From NCBI RefSeq assembly GCF_902459465.1, contig NC_047082.1:8287407-8351406 (forward strand): a DNA stretch of 64,000 nucleotides, given 5' to 3'. The position numbers and the translations under genes are program-made. The DNA is from Asterias rubens (lineage: Eukaryota > Echinodermata > Asteroidea > Forcipulatida > Asteriidae). Shown here in pieces: positions 52,203 to 64,000 of the stretch (within the stretch, counting starts at the first letter, position 1; every line of letters begins with the position of its first letter). The notes below the pieces were generated by a model. That model saw only the letters and a program-made list of their open reading frames with translations. It was not told the origin of the DNA and did no database searches.

Positions 52203-55200
52203 TCATTTTCTTCTTGCACCATTCACAGCGGCCGTTTTATTCTTGCCTTTGTCTCTGTTGTGTCCATTCAACAAAGATTCCTTCCCATTGGTTGATGTTT
52301 TTGACTCTTGACCTTCGACCTTAGATGGCAGATTCATTGTGACCTTTTTCTTGGCTGGCTTTCCTGGCATCCCGGTGTCTCCTTTGCTCTTCTTTGTCTT
52401 TCCTTTTGAACCTTTGAAGAAACAAAACAAAAAATCATGAAAAAGCTACTCAACAGAAGGCAAAAGTTTCCTCTCAAGTTCGGACAATTCGTTGGCTTAA
52501 TGCAGCCCTTCCATAAAAAAGCCCTAAGGCTTATAGTCGGTCACACGATGGTTGCACGATGGTTGCGCGATGGTCGGGTGATGGAAATCTTGACGCGCAA
52601 TAAAAAAAACCACACAGTTTTTAGGCCTCAGCGATTACTATAAACTTTGTCGCGTGTCAAAATTTCCATTGCGCGACTGACTATAAACCAGCCTTTACTC
52701 AAACAAAAAAAGAAATTTTGAGCAAAGCACAAAAAGAGATAAGCTGTTTTACCATAAAAACAGGACGAAAGTGTAAAAAGAGGCCGAAATAAGACACGTC
52801 ATTATATTCACATTTAAACATAGTATGCCTTTGAAATTTTGAAACGGGAATTGCACACTAATTTAACCAAGTAATGATCTTATCAAAGACGCAATTTTCA
52901 AGTTGAGGCTGTTTTGCCAGGGAGGGGCTGAATGCTGTATGGCCTTAATTGCTGTGTGGTCCTCATTTGCAATTCCTAATTTAAAACCACAAGAGTTTAC
53001 AAGTCTTGACTATTATTCTTTATTAGTCAATCTCTTTTGAGTGGTGTTGGCTCTGGGAAGAACCGGTAGTTGACTTGGGAGTAAGTTGATTTAATAATAC
53101 ACATGTACCTTTTTCGGATGACACTGTACCCTGGTCACTCTGAGGTGTCCGCGTTGATCGTTGCTGAGAACTCTGCTCATCGGTTAAACTCTCGATAGCT
53201 TCAAAGAAAATCAAGACAAGTAATAATCAGTTTCATTCTTAAAAACTTACTTTAAAATGGGAACTTTCTTCCAATCAGGGTGGTGGATAGGGTCAAATGT
53301 TTCCCTTAGTGATAAACATGTACTTGGGTTGATTTCACGAAGAGTTAGGACTAGTCCTAGGAGATATACAAAACATGTGGCTAGTCCTAACTCGATAGAA
53401 GACTAGTCTTAACTCTTTGTAAAATCCACCCTGAACAAATTTGGACACAAAGACTTGGCGAAATAGTAAAGAAATATTCACACATTCACAAAGACCTTCA
53501 AACAAAAAGGCTCAGTTTGGTTACTTGGCAAATTGATTTACTCCCAACTTTTTAACAAGGAGAATTTCTCAGTTTCAGAAAGAGAAGAAATTTTCATATT
53601 TAGATGCTGGGGGAATAAACATAATGGGGGAAAACCCACGCAATCAGGAATACTGGATGCCCTGTCTCTTTTCAGTCATCAGTACTTCCTATCAAGCCCC
53701 CTCCCCCCCCCCCATTTTGAATCCAAAACCCAAACTACTCACTACAACCCAACCCCCCTCCCCCTGAGTCTGAAACCACAACTCACCAGAGAGAATACTC
53801 GATGCCCTGTCATCTCCGTTGAGTAATTGTTGCTCTCTATCCAGCACCGTCATATAATCGGAATATTTCCACGCAACTTTCTCCTGTCCTTCGTAATCTT
53901 CATCATCTTCACCTTCATCTAAGAAATCTGGGAAGACGCTGAAACGATGACCCAGCAGTTTGGAGTCTACACTGTTCTCATCTTCATCACCCTTCCGTGC
54001 CTCCTGGGAAAGAAAATAAGTAATTTATTTCTTTTGAATATATTAATTTTAATAGATTGAAATTTGCATCGGGGATAAAGAACATTAATTTTGATTTTAG
54101 CCATATAAACTGATGTGTGTTAGCACTCGGTATTTTCCCGAGTTCTGCGAAAAATGTTTTGAACATAATTATTTACATTGGCTCGGCTCATGACAAAATC
54201 AAAGCTCCGGAATCGTTCCAAACAACTGAAACAGTCGATCTTTCAATTTCTAGGGGGTCCGGTTGCTCCTTACTGTTTCAGACGTTGAACTTTTCTTTTG
54301 TCTTTAATTAAGTTTTTTGTTCAGCGTGACTCTGGGGCGAGTCTGAAACAGGTTTATAAAGAAAAGCGTTTCTTTCTTCTATCTAACCTTCTCTTCCTCC
54401 AATCGTCTCAACTCCATCTCCTTCCGTCTCATTTTCCTCCTCTTCCTCTCTAGGTCATTCAGCATCTTCTCCTCTGAGACGTTATTGCGGAACTTCTGGA
54501 AGTCCGCCCAGTGCTGGAAAAGCACTTTGAAGACAGTCATCTGTAGGTCAAAAGTCAGAGCAGAATCAGCAGTTTTTTGAGGTTACATAAGGCCAACTAA
54601 AAATGTTTTGCGTCCTTTTGCTTCCTTTTGTGAGCCCTCGCCCTTTTTTTTCTCTCTCTCATCAAAATTTCTGGACAATAAAAGTATAATAAAATAAAAT
54701 TGCCTTCTCCCCCTCCTCAAGAAAATTAAGACTGAATCCATAGACTAGCAAACTTGCAGTGGCTTCCACCTGTTCGGGTATAGTTGTCTCTGATAACTAT
54801 AAAAGGAGAAAACCAGCTGTGATGAGTTGCCAGTCTGATGAAGCCACTAATGTAGTGGTGAAATCGAAGAATTGGTGAGTATTTTTGAGCTCTATTTTTC
54901 ATCCATAATGAAAGCATGGTAAAGTAAGGTAAGGATCATTTTATTTGCAACCACATACGCTTGGATTCAGTCTAAAAAATACATTAAAACTTACAAAATA
55001 CATCACAAAGACTTTAAACAAAATTTAAACAAATTGGAATTGTTAAAATGAACACCTTTACTGAAGAAATTTTTTTACAATCATCAAATCTTACCTGAGC
55101 TTCTCTAAAGACGTAAGGTCCCATCTCACGAGGTCTCTTATCCATAATCTTCTCTGCCATCTCAGGCGTGATGTCAATGTGAAGATTTGGAGCAATCTCT

Positions 55201-58200
55201 GATACGATGAAACAACGCAAGATGGCTTGGATCTTCTGCTGGATCAAGGAATCGTCCGTGTGGGAATGATACATATCCTGCAATAACAAAATTTTAAAAA
55301 ATGAGATTCAGTTTTAAAACAGTCGGGTGGACCTGGAGTTAATCTTGAGGATGTCGATAATCTTCAAAGGGTGTCTTGGCCGAGTGGTTTAGAGCATCAA
55401 ATACAAGCTCTGGTGGTAAGGTCATTGGAGTGTGGGTTCGAATTACGGTCATGACACGGTCGTGTCCCTGAGCAAACTCCTTGAGTCGGGCTATGTTCCG
55501 TAATAATAAATAATAATAAAATGCATTTATATAGCGCTTAATACAGGATTTCTATATTGGAGCTTTGGAGTCCCTACATTATTATTACTATTATTATTAA
55601 TATTTTTAGAGTGAATAAAACAAGAACCCTACCTTAAACTTCTGGACCTCCAGCCAGAAAAGAACATCGTTCTCAAGATTATCTCCCTTGACAGAGACAA
55701 ACTTTCTGAAATGGCCGCAGGTGACTGGGTTCATCAATGCCTGACGGAAACTGATGATGTCACGAGATGAGGACACCCAGCGACCCTCAAGAATCTGAGA
55801 AGAAAAAATCAAACATTTATTTCATGAATTTTGTATGAAAGTTCCACTCAAACATGACTAAAAGTCACGCTTGGTAAGGGTCTACAAGAAACAAACAGAG
55901 ATGAAAATATTTCAGGGGAGCTGAAGGTAGGAATTGATATTCCTCTTGAGACAGTCTAGATTGTAGGATGGGGGGGGGGACATGCACCAGGCAAGGAGTT
56001 CCAAAGAGATGCAAATAGATGCAGCACTGAAATAATTTTCATTTCAGTTTTCGCATTATTTTTCTATAGAAATATAGGGACTCACAGCCAGAAGTGCAGT
56101 TGGTGTCTCCAAACTGCCTGTAAAAATTGCCCAGAAATAAAGCCTTAACACTGCAACAAATTTTTAAATGTTGACGCCAACTGCACGTACCTTATAAATA
56201 GCCATTGAGCGTAGCTTCTTGGCGTTCATGACATCACTGACTACGTCCTCCATCTTGATATGAGGACGCTGTCGATCTTGAAAGTCTTCCCTCTGAAGGA
56301 ACATGGGTAGCCACTTCCGCTCTAGGCGTTGACGGACGTACTTCTGTGCTTCGATGAGGATTGGGTCTGGGGGTCTATCAAGGAGCAGTTTCCCCCATCC
56401 TCCTCCAGTTTGCATCACCTGAGAGTCAAGAATAATTCACCAAAATAAGTATTTGGTTTGCGGCAACACCATGTTTGTTTCTACTTGCCAGGTAGATTTT
56501 GTTCTTTAAAATACTGTCTTGCTTGATATTCTACTACCACTGCGGAGTAGATTTTTCAGAATTCAACAGTTCTGGAAAAACTTTCCTGCTTTTGAACAAC
56601 TACCTGGGCAGACGGTAGAAAATCAGCCGGGACTACTACTCTAGCTTTAACTGGATCGTTATTAACTTCACTACCGCGGAGTGAGTTCTCAATTGGTCTC
56701 GAAAGTTCGACTAGCTTGCTCTAGTCATCGTCAGGATACGATAGTTGTGTTGATATAACAATGATCTGTTATAGCACTCTTTCTTCCCAGGTTAACCAGG
56801 TTACAGGTATTACCTATAATTTTTTGAACCGTTTGATTGTTTTATACAATAAAATTAACCTGAATGCCCATTCAGACAACACTCTACATGACAAAAGGCG
56901 TAAACGTTTTCTCACCAGGTTCTGCTGAGGTCTTGAGGCTGGGCTGTTAGGTCCAAAGAAATACTTCTTATTCAGGTATTTACTCTTGATGTCTTTGGCT
57001 TTGGAGTCTCTCTTGTTAGCTTCAAGATACGGAGTCCGACGGAAGGACTCGATGTCCATCCAGCACATCAGATCAGTAATGGCATAGTTGTCCTCTGTAT
57101 CAAGGGAAGGGGTTGGAGGTAAAGCAGAGTTGAGAAGCAATATTAACAACATTTTGTGGTAGTACAAATGGCCATTTTGTAATGCACCATAATTGGGGTG
57201 TCATGGTCTAACGGATACGAACACCGAACTCAAGCTCTGATGTTTCTGTTATGCAGAGTGTGGGTGTTAATCCCGGTCTTGACACTTGTATCTTGGAGCA
57301 AGACACTTAACCATAAGCTTCTCTCCACCCAGGGCAATAAATGGGTACCTGCGAGGGTAGAGATGGTTCATGCAATCAACTAGCTTAGTGCGCTACATAT
57401 TTGGCCGCACAGGCTGTATGCTCCCCGTTGAGCTGAGATGGTTTGAGGAATGATTTAAGGCCCAGTGACCAGGGGTAAAAAATGAAGCGCCATGAGCGTC
57501 ACTGTGTGACGGACCTGAGCGCCATATGAGAAGCCACTATATATTATCTGTCAACTTTACACTCCTGGCGCAGCAGGTGATGAGAAAATGATGTTGAGAG
57601 AGAGCGAGTTCCAATGGCGTGGCCCTGAAACAGAAAGGATCCCCAGTAACGTTGTGTTCGGGGATGTGGAAGAGCTGGTGTTGGTGGAGCAACACTCTTG
57701 TCTTTCAACTGAGCAAATTGAGGATGATTTCAGTCTAATGCAGCATGTACATATATGTCTAAGATTGGTTTTGTCTGTCTTTATGCAAGGCTATGATTAC
57801 AGGGAAAATGAACATCGTCTTAGAGAAAGGGGTGTAAGGTGCATAGAGGTTTAGGAAACTGGTGAAATGGTTTGGAAATGTATAAAAAGAAAGTATGATT
57901 TGATGATATGCTGAAAACTAGTAAGCTGATGGTTTTGATGCTACATTTAAAGGCAAAGCAATCCTTTGGTGTTTGGAATCATTTGATTGTTTTTATCCTT
58001 TACTGTGAAATTTTCATTTCAAAAGGTGTTGGTCACCATTTTTAGATTTTGCCTGGGGGAATCCGAAGCAGTAATGCCCATACCCATAATTTAAAAACTT
58101 TTTACTTACACAGCATTTTAGAAATGAATGAATAATGATAGCTGATGAACGACGTCAAACACTATGAATTCGATACTCACTGCGTAGGTAAAGTCACTAA

Positions 58201-61200
58201 ATAAAATCAGCGACTACTTTCGGCTTCTAAAGCCTTACGCTCCACGCACAAGCAAACATTGATGTAATTCATTGCAAATAACTACATTTCAATGTTTCTA
58301 CATGTTTAATTTGGACTGTATATAACATCTGGAGTGGCTTTACATTTGTTGTTCTCTCTTCTCTCGTGAATATTATAGTAAAGTTTGCGGCAACACCAGG
58401 GCCCAATTTCATAGAGCTGCTAAGCACAAAAATTTGCATAGCATGAAATTTCTTCCTTGATAAAAACAGGATTACCAACCGAATTTCCTTTTGTTGCATA
58501 TTGCTTGGTACTGGTATTCAGCTGTTGTTTGCTTATCCTGAAAATCACGTGGACATTTGGTTGGTAATCCTGTTTTTATCAAGGAAGAAATGTTATGCTT
58601 AGCAAATTTTTGTGCTTAGCAGCTCTATGAAATTGGGCCCAGGTGATAATGATAATCACAAATTGAGTTTGGGTGGTTAAACTGGACATATGCTCTGATT
58701 GTCTTCTGGAGAAAGTTTGACTCTGATGCTTTCTCCAGAAGAGGATCAAAACTTCGAGTTGAAACCAACTGTTCTTTTTAGAACCATCCCAGAACTCATT
58801 TAGATTTAGAGATTATCATTAAATGAAGTTACAGCAAACCTTACTATATCGTATTTCCAACATGCAAAGTTTCAATTCCTACTCCTTATTAATGTGACAT
58901 GCAATGAGGACTCTACAATTCTCTCTAGACTAGCGCCAAAACTAACTCAGAACAAGACTAGTGCCAAAACCAGTCTTACCAGGATACATTTCCAGCACTT
59001 TATCTGCACCTTTTGCTATTAAGATAAAATATAATATACAAAACTTGGTTTGAGATAATTACATCACGAAATAGAAACCGAGCTTTGAGACTGATGTGGT
59101 AATATTATGGAGGTTTTTTGGTTTTTTTTTTTTAAAGGGTGCACATTTATTGTCTCTTTTCTCGGCCTTGATATTTATTTATATCATGAAACATACACCA
59201 GCACATTTTGCACCAATAACATAATAAATAAGACTGAGAAGAAATGCTCCCAGTTTGGTATAAAAAATATGTAAATTTAGGATTGTTGACATTTTTTTCT
59301 AGATTAAGCCTTACAAAACTGGACAAGAAACTTGAAATATGAATAATCCCCCCCCCCCACCAAAAAAAAAAAAAAAATACCCAAAAAACATAAAGAATAT
59401 TCTTCACCCTGATAAAAATTTAACGTCTATAAAATAACTCATACCTAAGAATTGTCTGAAGTGATCAAGTTCCAGGCGATTATGGATGAGTTTATTGAAG
59501 TCAAAGTCTCTGAATTCTTCCGGTATTTTTTCTCGGAGTGCCTGGTAGTACGCCTCTTGCTTCCCCTCATCGTCTTCGTCCATCAAGAAATCTGGAGTCG
59601 CAATTCTCTGGAAAAAATTAAAATAAATTTTTCAAAAGTGGTTTGAACATCTTTGGTAAAACGCTGGGTAAAAACTAATTATATTCTTTATCTCCAATGC
59701 AAAATTAAATACCCCAAAAATAGAAAGATTTAAACTGCTTCTAGCCACCGGGCTAGCTCGGTGGTCTAGTGGTAAGACATCTGCTCTAGCAGTGTTAAGG
59801 TCATGGGTTTGAATCCCACCCAAGTGATTTGCCTGCAGATTTTGTTCACAGAACTTGGAAATAGTAGTCCCAGCCGACTTTCTACCTTCTGCCAAGTAGT
59901 TGAGAAGCAGAACAGTTCTTTTCAGAAGTGAGAAGTCTCCCGAATTCCAAAAATATACTCCACAGTTTAGTAGATTTAACGCAAAACAAGTTCTCAACAG
60001 AACATAATCTACCTGGCAAGTAGATACACACATAGTGTTACCACAAACAAAAGACTTATTTATTGATAATTTGTTACCTCTTTTATAAAACCTCTTCTCG
60101 TCAGACTCTTCAGCTGTCTGGATTTTAGTGCGTCAAGTTTCCTCTCCTCAGAAATCAACTCAATCTAATCAAATCATACAAATCAGTTTGATCATGTAAG
60201 GAGAAACGAATAACAGCCAAAAAGAAGCCCTGAACTCCACATATATAAAATAGACATAGAAGATCTGCAAATGCTGATTGGGGAGACTTTAAAAATGGCG
60301 TGAAAATTCACTGTGAATTTATGATGTAAAATTACTCTGAATTGAATGCAGCCTTCATGATTTTTAAGCAAACTCAGGAAGAAAATCATAACTGAAAACT
60401 TGCTCTTTCAATAAGGAATGTTTAGAAGACCAAATAGATAAATATATTTAGTTTTCCTGCCGATAAAACTTTCTATTCTGGATGGGAAAGCCAAAACTTT
60501 GGATCATCAGTAATCATAAACAGAATATTCTAATAAAAAAAAATTGGTGCAAATGCAAAAAGTATCTTTAGTTTTTTGTTCCTGACCCTTTTACTAACCT
60601 TATTATACAGCACCGTATCACTACATTTCATTTCCGACCATGGCTTGAGAAGCATCTGCAGAATGTGTTCCTCCGCACCATCAAATAGTTCTTCAAATGG
60701 GGGCGACACTTCCCGATACACTTGGGCTCTGACTTCAGAGGGGCACTCGATGTCGTAAAAACAACACTGAACGATATACTTGGAATTGATTGCCTGCAAA
60801 GAGAAAATGTAGACAGGGTGGGGGTTTAAAACATAAATTTAAAAAAACTCTGCTGTTCTGTTTTAAATTGTTTGTCAAAAACAGCAGTTTGAAAGATTGT
60901 TTAACTTCAATCATGATTTTCACACACTTGACTGTGTGGCGCAATATGTCATTTCATGGTGTGACCAACGAATTAACGACAGAGTAAACCTTTGGTTTTG
61001 GGAACCGTTCGATTGTTTTATAGTATTTTTAAAGCTGCTGTAGGCTTCTTTTTATTGCCATTAATGTTTAGAGTAATAACCAAATGTACACCTTCCCTTT
61101 AATTGAACATACCTGTGCTTTTCTGTTTAGAGTAAACGCATCAAAGGCATCGGCGTAGAAAAGAGCATGATAGTCTTGCAGCTCATGCCAGCAACTCAAA

Positions 61201-64000
61201 CAGTTTATCAGCGTCTATTGATTGGAAACAGAATGTGTTCGTAACAATAACACCTCTCACCAAATTAATTACCAAAATCACTCACTGACAGAGCTGGTTC
61301 TAGGTTGATTACTGGTTCTATTTATTTGATTGTATCTTTGACATCGAAAGTTTCAAATCCTACTAAAAGGCACTGGACACTATTGGTAATTACTCAAAAT
61401 AATTGTTAGCATAAAAACTCCCTTGGTAACGAGCAATGAAGAGCTGTTGATAGTATAAAAAAATTCTTCCTCAAATAATAAAATACTTCAGGCCTGATCA
61501 GTCCGAACCCTTTGATAATGCTTATAATAGCACAACATTTATTCTCTTGCAACTTTGATGACCAATTGACGAGTTCAAATTTGCACAGGTTTGTTATTTT
61601 ATGCTTTGGATACACCAAGCCTTTCACAACTACCAAAGGTTTCTGATGCCTTTAATTAATTAATTTATCATCAATTTTCAACTTCTGCCAGTTTCCCATT
61701 TGTACTTACTTGGTTCTCTAGTTTCTCAAGATACGCCATAAAGAATCCTCCAGCCTTCTTCTCATGGAAGAGTCCCTCCAGGAGGCTCTCCATCCGACGT
61801 CCTCCGAAGAACTCACTCTCCTCTGAACCAATACTGCTCACTGTAGATGCGGCTGAAGACGGACGCTTCTTGTGTGGTGTATTCGGCCTGGAACAAATCA
61901 AATATTTGTGTTAAGTCTTTTTAGTGCCTGCTTCGTTTTGGCGTTTTGAACCTAAAACTTCCTTTTTGGGTTGACTATTATTGCCAAACCTTTAAATAAA
62001 ATTCAATCGAACGCAAGTGGCAAAGCCCAGGTGTACTGAATGTAAAGTACAATAAACTTCAAGCAAAAAGAGAAGATCTTTCCAAAAGGCAATCAATGAG
62101 CAGTACCAGTGCCAAAATCATGTCTTGAAAATAAAAACTCATCACCAAGCAAATAAAAAACTCACAACTTTTGCTACCTTGGCAAGAAAAAATAAATCAT
62201 TTATTGTTTGTCTCTACCTTTTTTTGTTTTTCTCTGGCTTGCTCGCAGCTACAACCTCCTCAGATCCTATCGTCACTAATTTCTCATGACTGATCCCACG
62301 TCTGCCACCAAATCCTTCCTCAACCTGTTCCAGATCAAGGGCAGCCATTTCAACAGGTGAAGCCTCACATTTACTCGGCGGGCGCGATTGAGGGGGAGCT
62401 GGGGACCTCGGGGGAGCTGGGGATCTCGGGGGGCTTGGTTTGATCCCAGAGCCGATACTGATTGTGATGTTGCGGGGAGTGGCTGGGGAAGCCATCTTAG
62501 AATGGTGGGTGGGTTTCTTCGCTGTCATGGAGGTCATGAGGCTCGACACGGGGAGGGTCGGGAGAGTTTTGCTACGTTGGGTTTTACGAGGCATTGGAGG
62601 GCTTGGAGATTGGTCAGTCCTTCTCGACGAACTCTGTAGAGTAACAAGAAAGTCAAGACAAATTGAATGTGAAAATCAGTGCCAAGTCATTTCATAACTT
62701 GAGAAAATGCTGAGACTTCCTAAACACTTGGAGCGCCACTGTCGGCTGTCAGAAAATTATTGGAGTAGCCGGGACCTGAACTGAACATTGAACATCTATA
62801 CAAAATCATTGGTGAGAGAGTTTTGAAATGGAGTTGAATCAACACTTTACAAATACAAATACCACTTTACAAAACGGAAGAAGAAACAAAAATTTGTCAA
62901 CCACTGTTTCTTTTCAGAGTCAATACTACTCAAAAGAGGTTTACACATGATGCTGCCGCAAAACTCACCTACATATACTCCCACCATGCAAGGTTTCAAA
63001 TTAAAAACAAAATAAAAATAAAAAGTAGCGATGACTCCAAAAGTCAACTGTTTTCTTACCTCTGTTGATTGTTGACTGAAGCTGTGCCTTAACCTAGGCC
63101 AGCATGTCTTAGGTCTGAGGGGGAGTAATGTGACAGTCTTTGGCTCGGGGTAAGCGGCGCCGCTGTTGCTGCTGCTGCTAAGAAGCTTCTGTCGGTTGTA
63201 GATTTGATTCGTGGTATTGCTGTTGGGGCCGCTGCTACTGTTGTACATTTCTCGCATCAGGAACCGTGGCGCCCTGCAGAAACAACAATGTGTGCTTTCA
63301 GATTATTTTTAGTAAGAAATTATCTCAAAAATTACTTCAGAGGAAGCCGTTTCTCACAATGATTTATACTATCAACAGCTCTCCATTGCTCGGTACGCAA
63401 GTAAGTTTTTATGCAAATAATTATTTTGAGTAATAACCAATAGTGTGTCCAGTGCCTTTAAAGCCAAACAATTTTTATTTTCTAGCGGATGATCTTACCA
63501 GTACAGCAGAAGTGGTGCAGCAACATCAGGCTGGAGTTTGGCAAGTTTGTCCATCGCCCTCCATTTTGATGGAGACTCCAGTCCCAAAGATCGGAGGACT
63601 TCCCGAGGTAACTCACAAATTCCTCCAGACTTCAGATACTTATCTCGCAACTGCCCGATAAAACTAAAGACATAAAAAATAGAAATAATAATAAGGGCTT
63701 CTTATATAGCGCTCATCTCCACATCTTAATTGAGGGGACTTCTAGTTACTTCACTACCGCTAAGTGAGTTCTTAATAGGTCTCAACGTTTCGACTAGCTT
63801 GATCTAGTCATCATCAGGAGTTTTAGCCGTTTTCGACTAAATACATTCAGACAGTTCTAAGAAGAAGACAAGCAACTGAGAAACTTACTGCAACTGAACC
63901 TCAATGTCTTCAATCATCTGCCCCCTGTCCACATCCAGCCACAAGTTCCATATCTTCTCTCCTGCTGTACCCCACAAAAACCTCTTGAAGGCATCCGTCC
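52203..64000 (-). CDS. RGS22: RGS22-like protein, C-terminal 1028 residues (5' end off window)
   Basis: Multi-RGS protein of the RGS22 family. RGS domains bind activated G-alpha subunits and usually speed GTP hydrolysis; RGS22 in mammals is testis-enriched. The visible 18 exons join in phase to 1028 residues and a TGA at 52203-52205. Residues 1-90 (FKRFLWGTAGEKIWNLWLDV) match the family's upstream helical region. A serine/proline-rich low-complexity segment (about 90-300, with RSPAPP repeats) precedes three RGS domains: about 320-460 (FFMAYLEKLENQ...QMLLKPW), about 505-690 (NRLELDHFRQFL...QREDF) and about 695-855 (NPVTCGHFRKFV...QHWADFQKF). A charged coiled stretch (ERKRRKMRRKEMELRRLEEEK), an acidic segment and a lysine-rich tail end it. 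Nothing is broken in the visible part. Confidence 0.9.
53326..53433. repeat. short foldback MITE (GATTTCACAAAGAGTTAG)
   Basis: GGGTTGATTTCACGAAGAGT...AGTCCTAG pairs with CTAGTCCTAACT and AACTCTTTGTAAAATCCACC. Sister of 45.58-45.69 kb. In an RGS22-like intron. Confidence 0.7.
55368..55500 (+). repeat. tRNA(Leu/Ser)-like SINE, partial
   Basis: TGTCTTGGCCGAGTGGTTTA (box A), GTGTGGGTTCGAATTACGG (box B), CCCTGAGCAAACTCC tail. RGS22-like intron. A TAATAATAA / TATAGCGC repeat follows near 55.50-55.57 kb. Confidence 0.65.
56457..56740 (-). repeat. Penelope-type repeat, longest copy
   Basis: Runs from TGCGGCAACACCATGTTTG and TCTACTTGCCAGGTAGATT through CGGGACTACTACTCTAGC and CACTACCGCGGAGTGAGTT to the ribozyme-like core at 56702-56733. 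In this copy the core GAAAC is changed to GAACT, so it should be inactive. It links the body seen at 27.4, 36.0 and 59.9 kb to the ribozyme-like end seen at 17.7 and 63.8 kb. Confidence 0.6.
57196..57550 (+). repeat. tRNA-derived SINE, long copy
   Basis: TGTCATGGTCTAACGGATAC (box A region), AGTGTGGGTGTTAATCCC (decayed box B), TGGAGCAAGACACTTAACC, then a body with GTTGAGCTGAGATGGTTTGA and AAGCGCCATGAGCGTCACTG. RGS22-like intron. Confidence 0.6.
58399..58640. repeat. GGGCCCAATT palindromic MITE, complete
   Basis: 242 bp, arms GGGCCCAATTTCATAGAGCT...GCTAAGCACAAAAATTTGC and inverse GCAAATTTTTGTGCTTAGCAG...ATGAAATTGGGCCC, near-perfect over about 100 bases each; loop near TTGCATATTGCTTGGTACTG. It sits inside a GCGGCAACACCA sequence typical of the Penelope-type repeat, so it may be nested. 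RGS22-like intron. Confidence 0.85.
59745..59870 (+). repeat. tRNA-derived SINE
   Basis: GGGCTAGCTCGGTGGTCTAG (box A), AGGTCATGGGTTTGAATCCC (box B), ATTTGCCTGCAGATTTTG and CAGAACTTGG tail. RGS22-like intron, upstream of a Penelope-type fragment. Confidence 0.7.
59872..60050 (-). repeat. Penelope-type repeat fragment
   Basis: CCGACTTTCTACCTTCTGCC, AGTTCTTTTCAGAAGTGAG, AGTCTCCCGAATTCCAAAAA and ATAATCTACCTGGCAAGTAG, as in the 36.03 kb copy. RGS22-like intron. Confidence 0.6.
61370..61652 (+). repeat. repeat A, shortened copy
   Basis: AAGGCACTGGACACTATTGG and GGTAACGAGCAATGAAGAGC at the 5' end and GACCAATTGACGAGTTCAAA near the 3' end; the middle is deleted. RGS22-like intron. Confidence 0.7.
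63285..63462 (-). repeat. repeat A fragment
   Basis: GAGGAAGCCGTTTCTCACAA, TACTATCAACAGCTCTCCAT, ending AATAGTGTGTCCAGTGCC. RGS22-like intron. Confidence 0.75.
63735..63822 (-). repeat. Penelope-type repeat end with hammerhead-like core
   Basis: Minus strand 63784-63817 reads CTGATGA, T, GACTAG, loop ATCAAG, CTAGTC, GAAACGTT. CTGATGA is the canonical core form. The loop differs from the 17.7 kb copy while the stem is kept. RGS22-like intron. Confidence 0.45.

Larger units (their letters stand above)
52203..64000 (-). other. exon map of the RGS22-like gene
   Basis: Minus-strand order: 63889-64000 (open at the window edge), 63499-63663, 63060-63273, 62218-62633, 61710-61887, 61113-61214, 60599-60793, 60078-60164, 59445-59607, 58980-59015 (36-nt micro-exon, reads AKGADKVLEMYP), 56916-57094, 56191-56418, 55633-55794, 55095-55277, 54388-54540, 53787-54003, 53109-53198, 52203-52411. 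All junctions GT/AG and in phase. Confidence 0.88.

Noticed and set aside
57588-57854. 88-codon plus-strand frame
   Set aside because: Lies in an RGS22-like intron next to a SINE; no motif, no splice partner, opposite strand to the gene.

Overview
The window is animal nuclear DNA, AT-rich and heavy in introns, with small exons bounded by GT/AG sites and many short dispersed repeats. The gene set (RGS22, EEF1E1/AIMP3, an ENPP-fold protein, an M12B metalloprotease and a sushi-like receptor), the intron density and the palindromic MITEs and tRNA-derived SINEs suggest a marine invertebrate deuterostome, most likely an echinoderm. The species is inference; no search was possible.

Layout. 1-10.5 kb has no gene I can support; it holds a 1.8 kb two-unit minisatellite (3.10-4.87 kb), a 172-bp tandem duplication and several foldback elements. 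10.98-15.25 kb (minus) is the first nine exons of a secreted M12B (ADAM/ADAMTS-type) zinc metalloprotease, with signal peptide, propeptide and a full zinc site; its 3' exons are not seen. 18.35-23.63 kb (plus) is a four-exon gene for a single-pass receptor with a small cysteine-rich sushi-like ectodomain and a long tail carrying four tyrosine motifs. 26.66-28.36 kb (minus) is a complete five-exon EEF1E1. 28.87-45.53 kb (plus) is a complete 25-exon gene for a 966-residue type II membrane protein of the ENPP family; EEF1E1 and this gene are head-to-head, 505 bp apart. 47.1-50.64 kb is an AT-rich satellite. 52.20-64.00 kb (minus) is the last 18 exons of an RGS22-like gene that runs off the right edge.

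The strongest unusual item is the ENPP-family gene. The frame is maintained through all 25 exons, yet all seven zinc-ligand and nucleophile positions of the family are replaced (N, A, G, M, T, G, D in place of D, T, D, H, D, H, H), while an EF-hand-like calcium loop in the nuclease-like domain keeps its acidic pattern. This looks like a conserved pseudoenzyme. Next in interest are a MITE family whose terminal repeats match the CTCF consensus, repeat ends with a hammerhead-ribozyme-like core, a perfect 111-bp duplication taking in part of the metalloprotease's ninth exon, and two tandem arrays built of two alternating unit lengths. The genes show no operon-like or pathway link, as expected for an animal genome; the only evident regulatory coupling is the shared EEF1E1/ENPP-like promoter interval.
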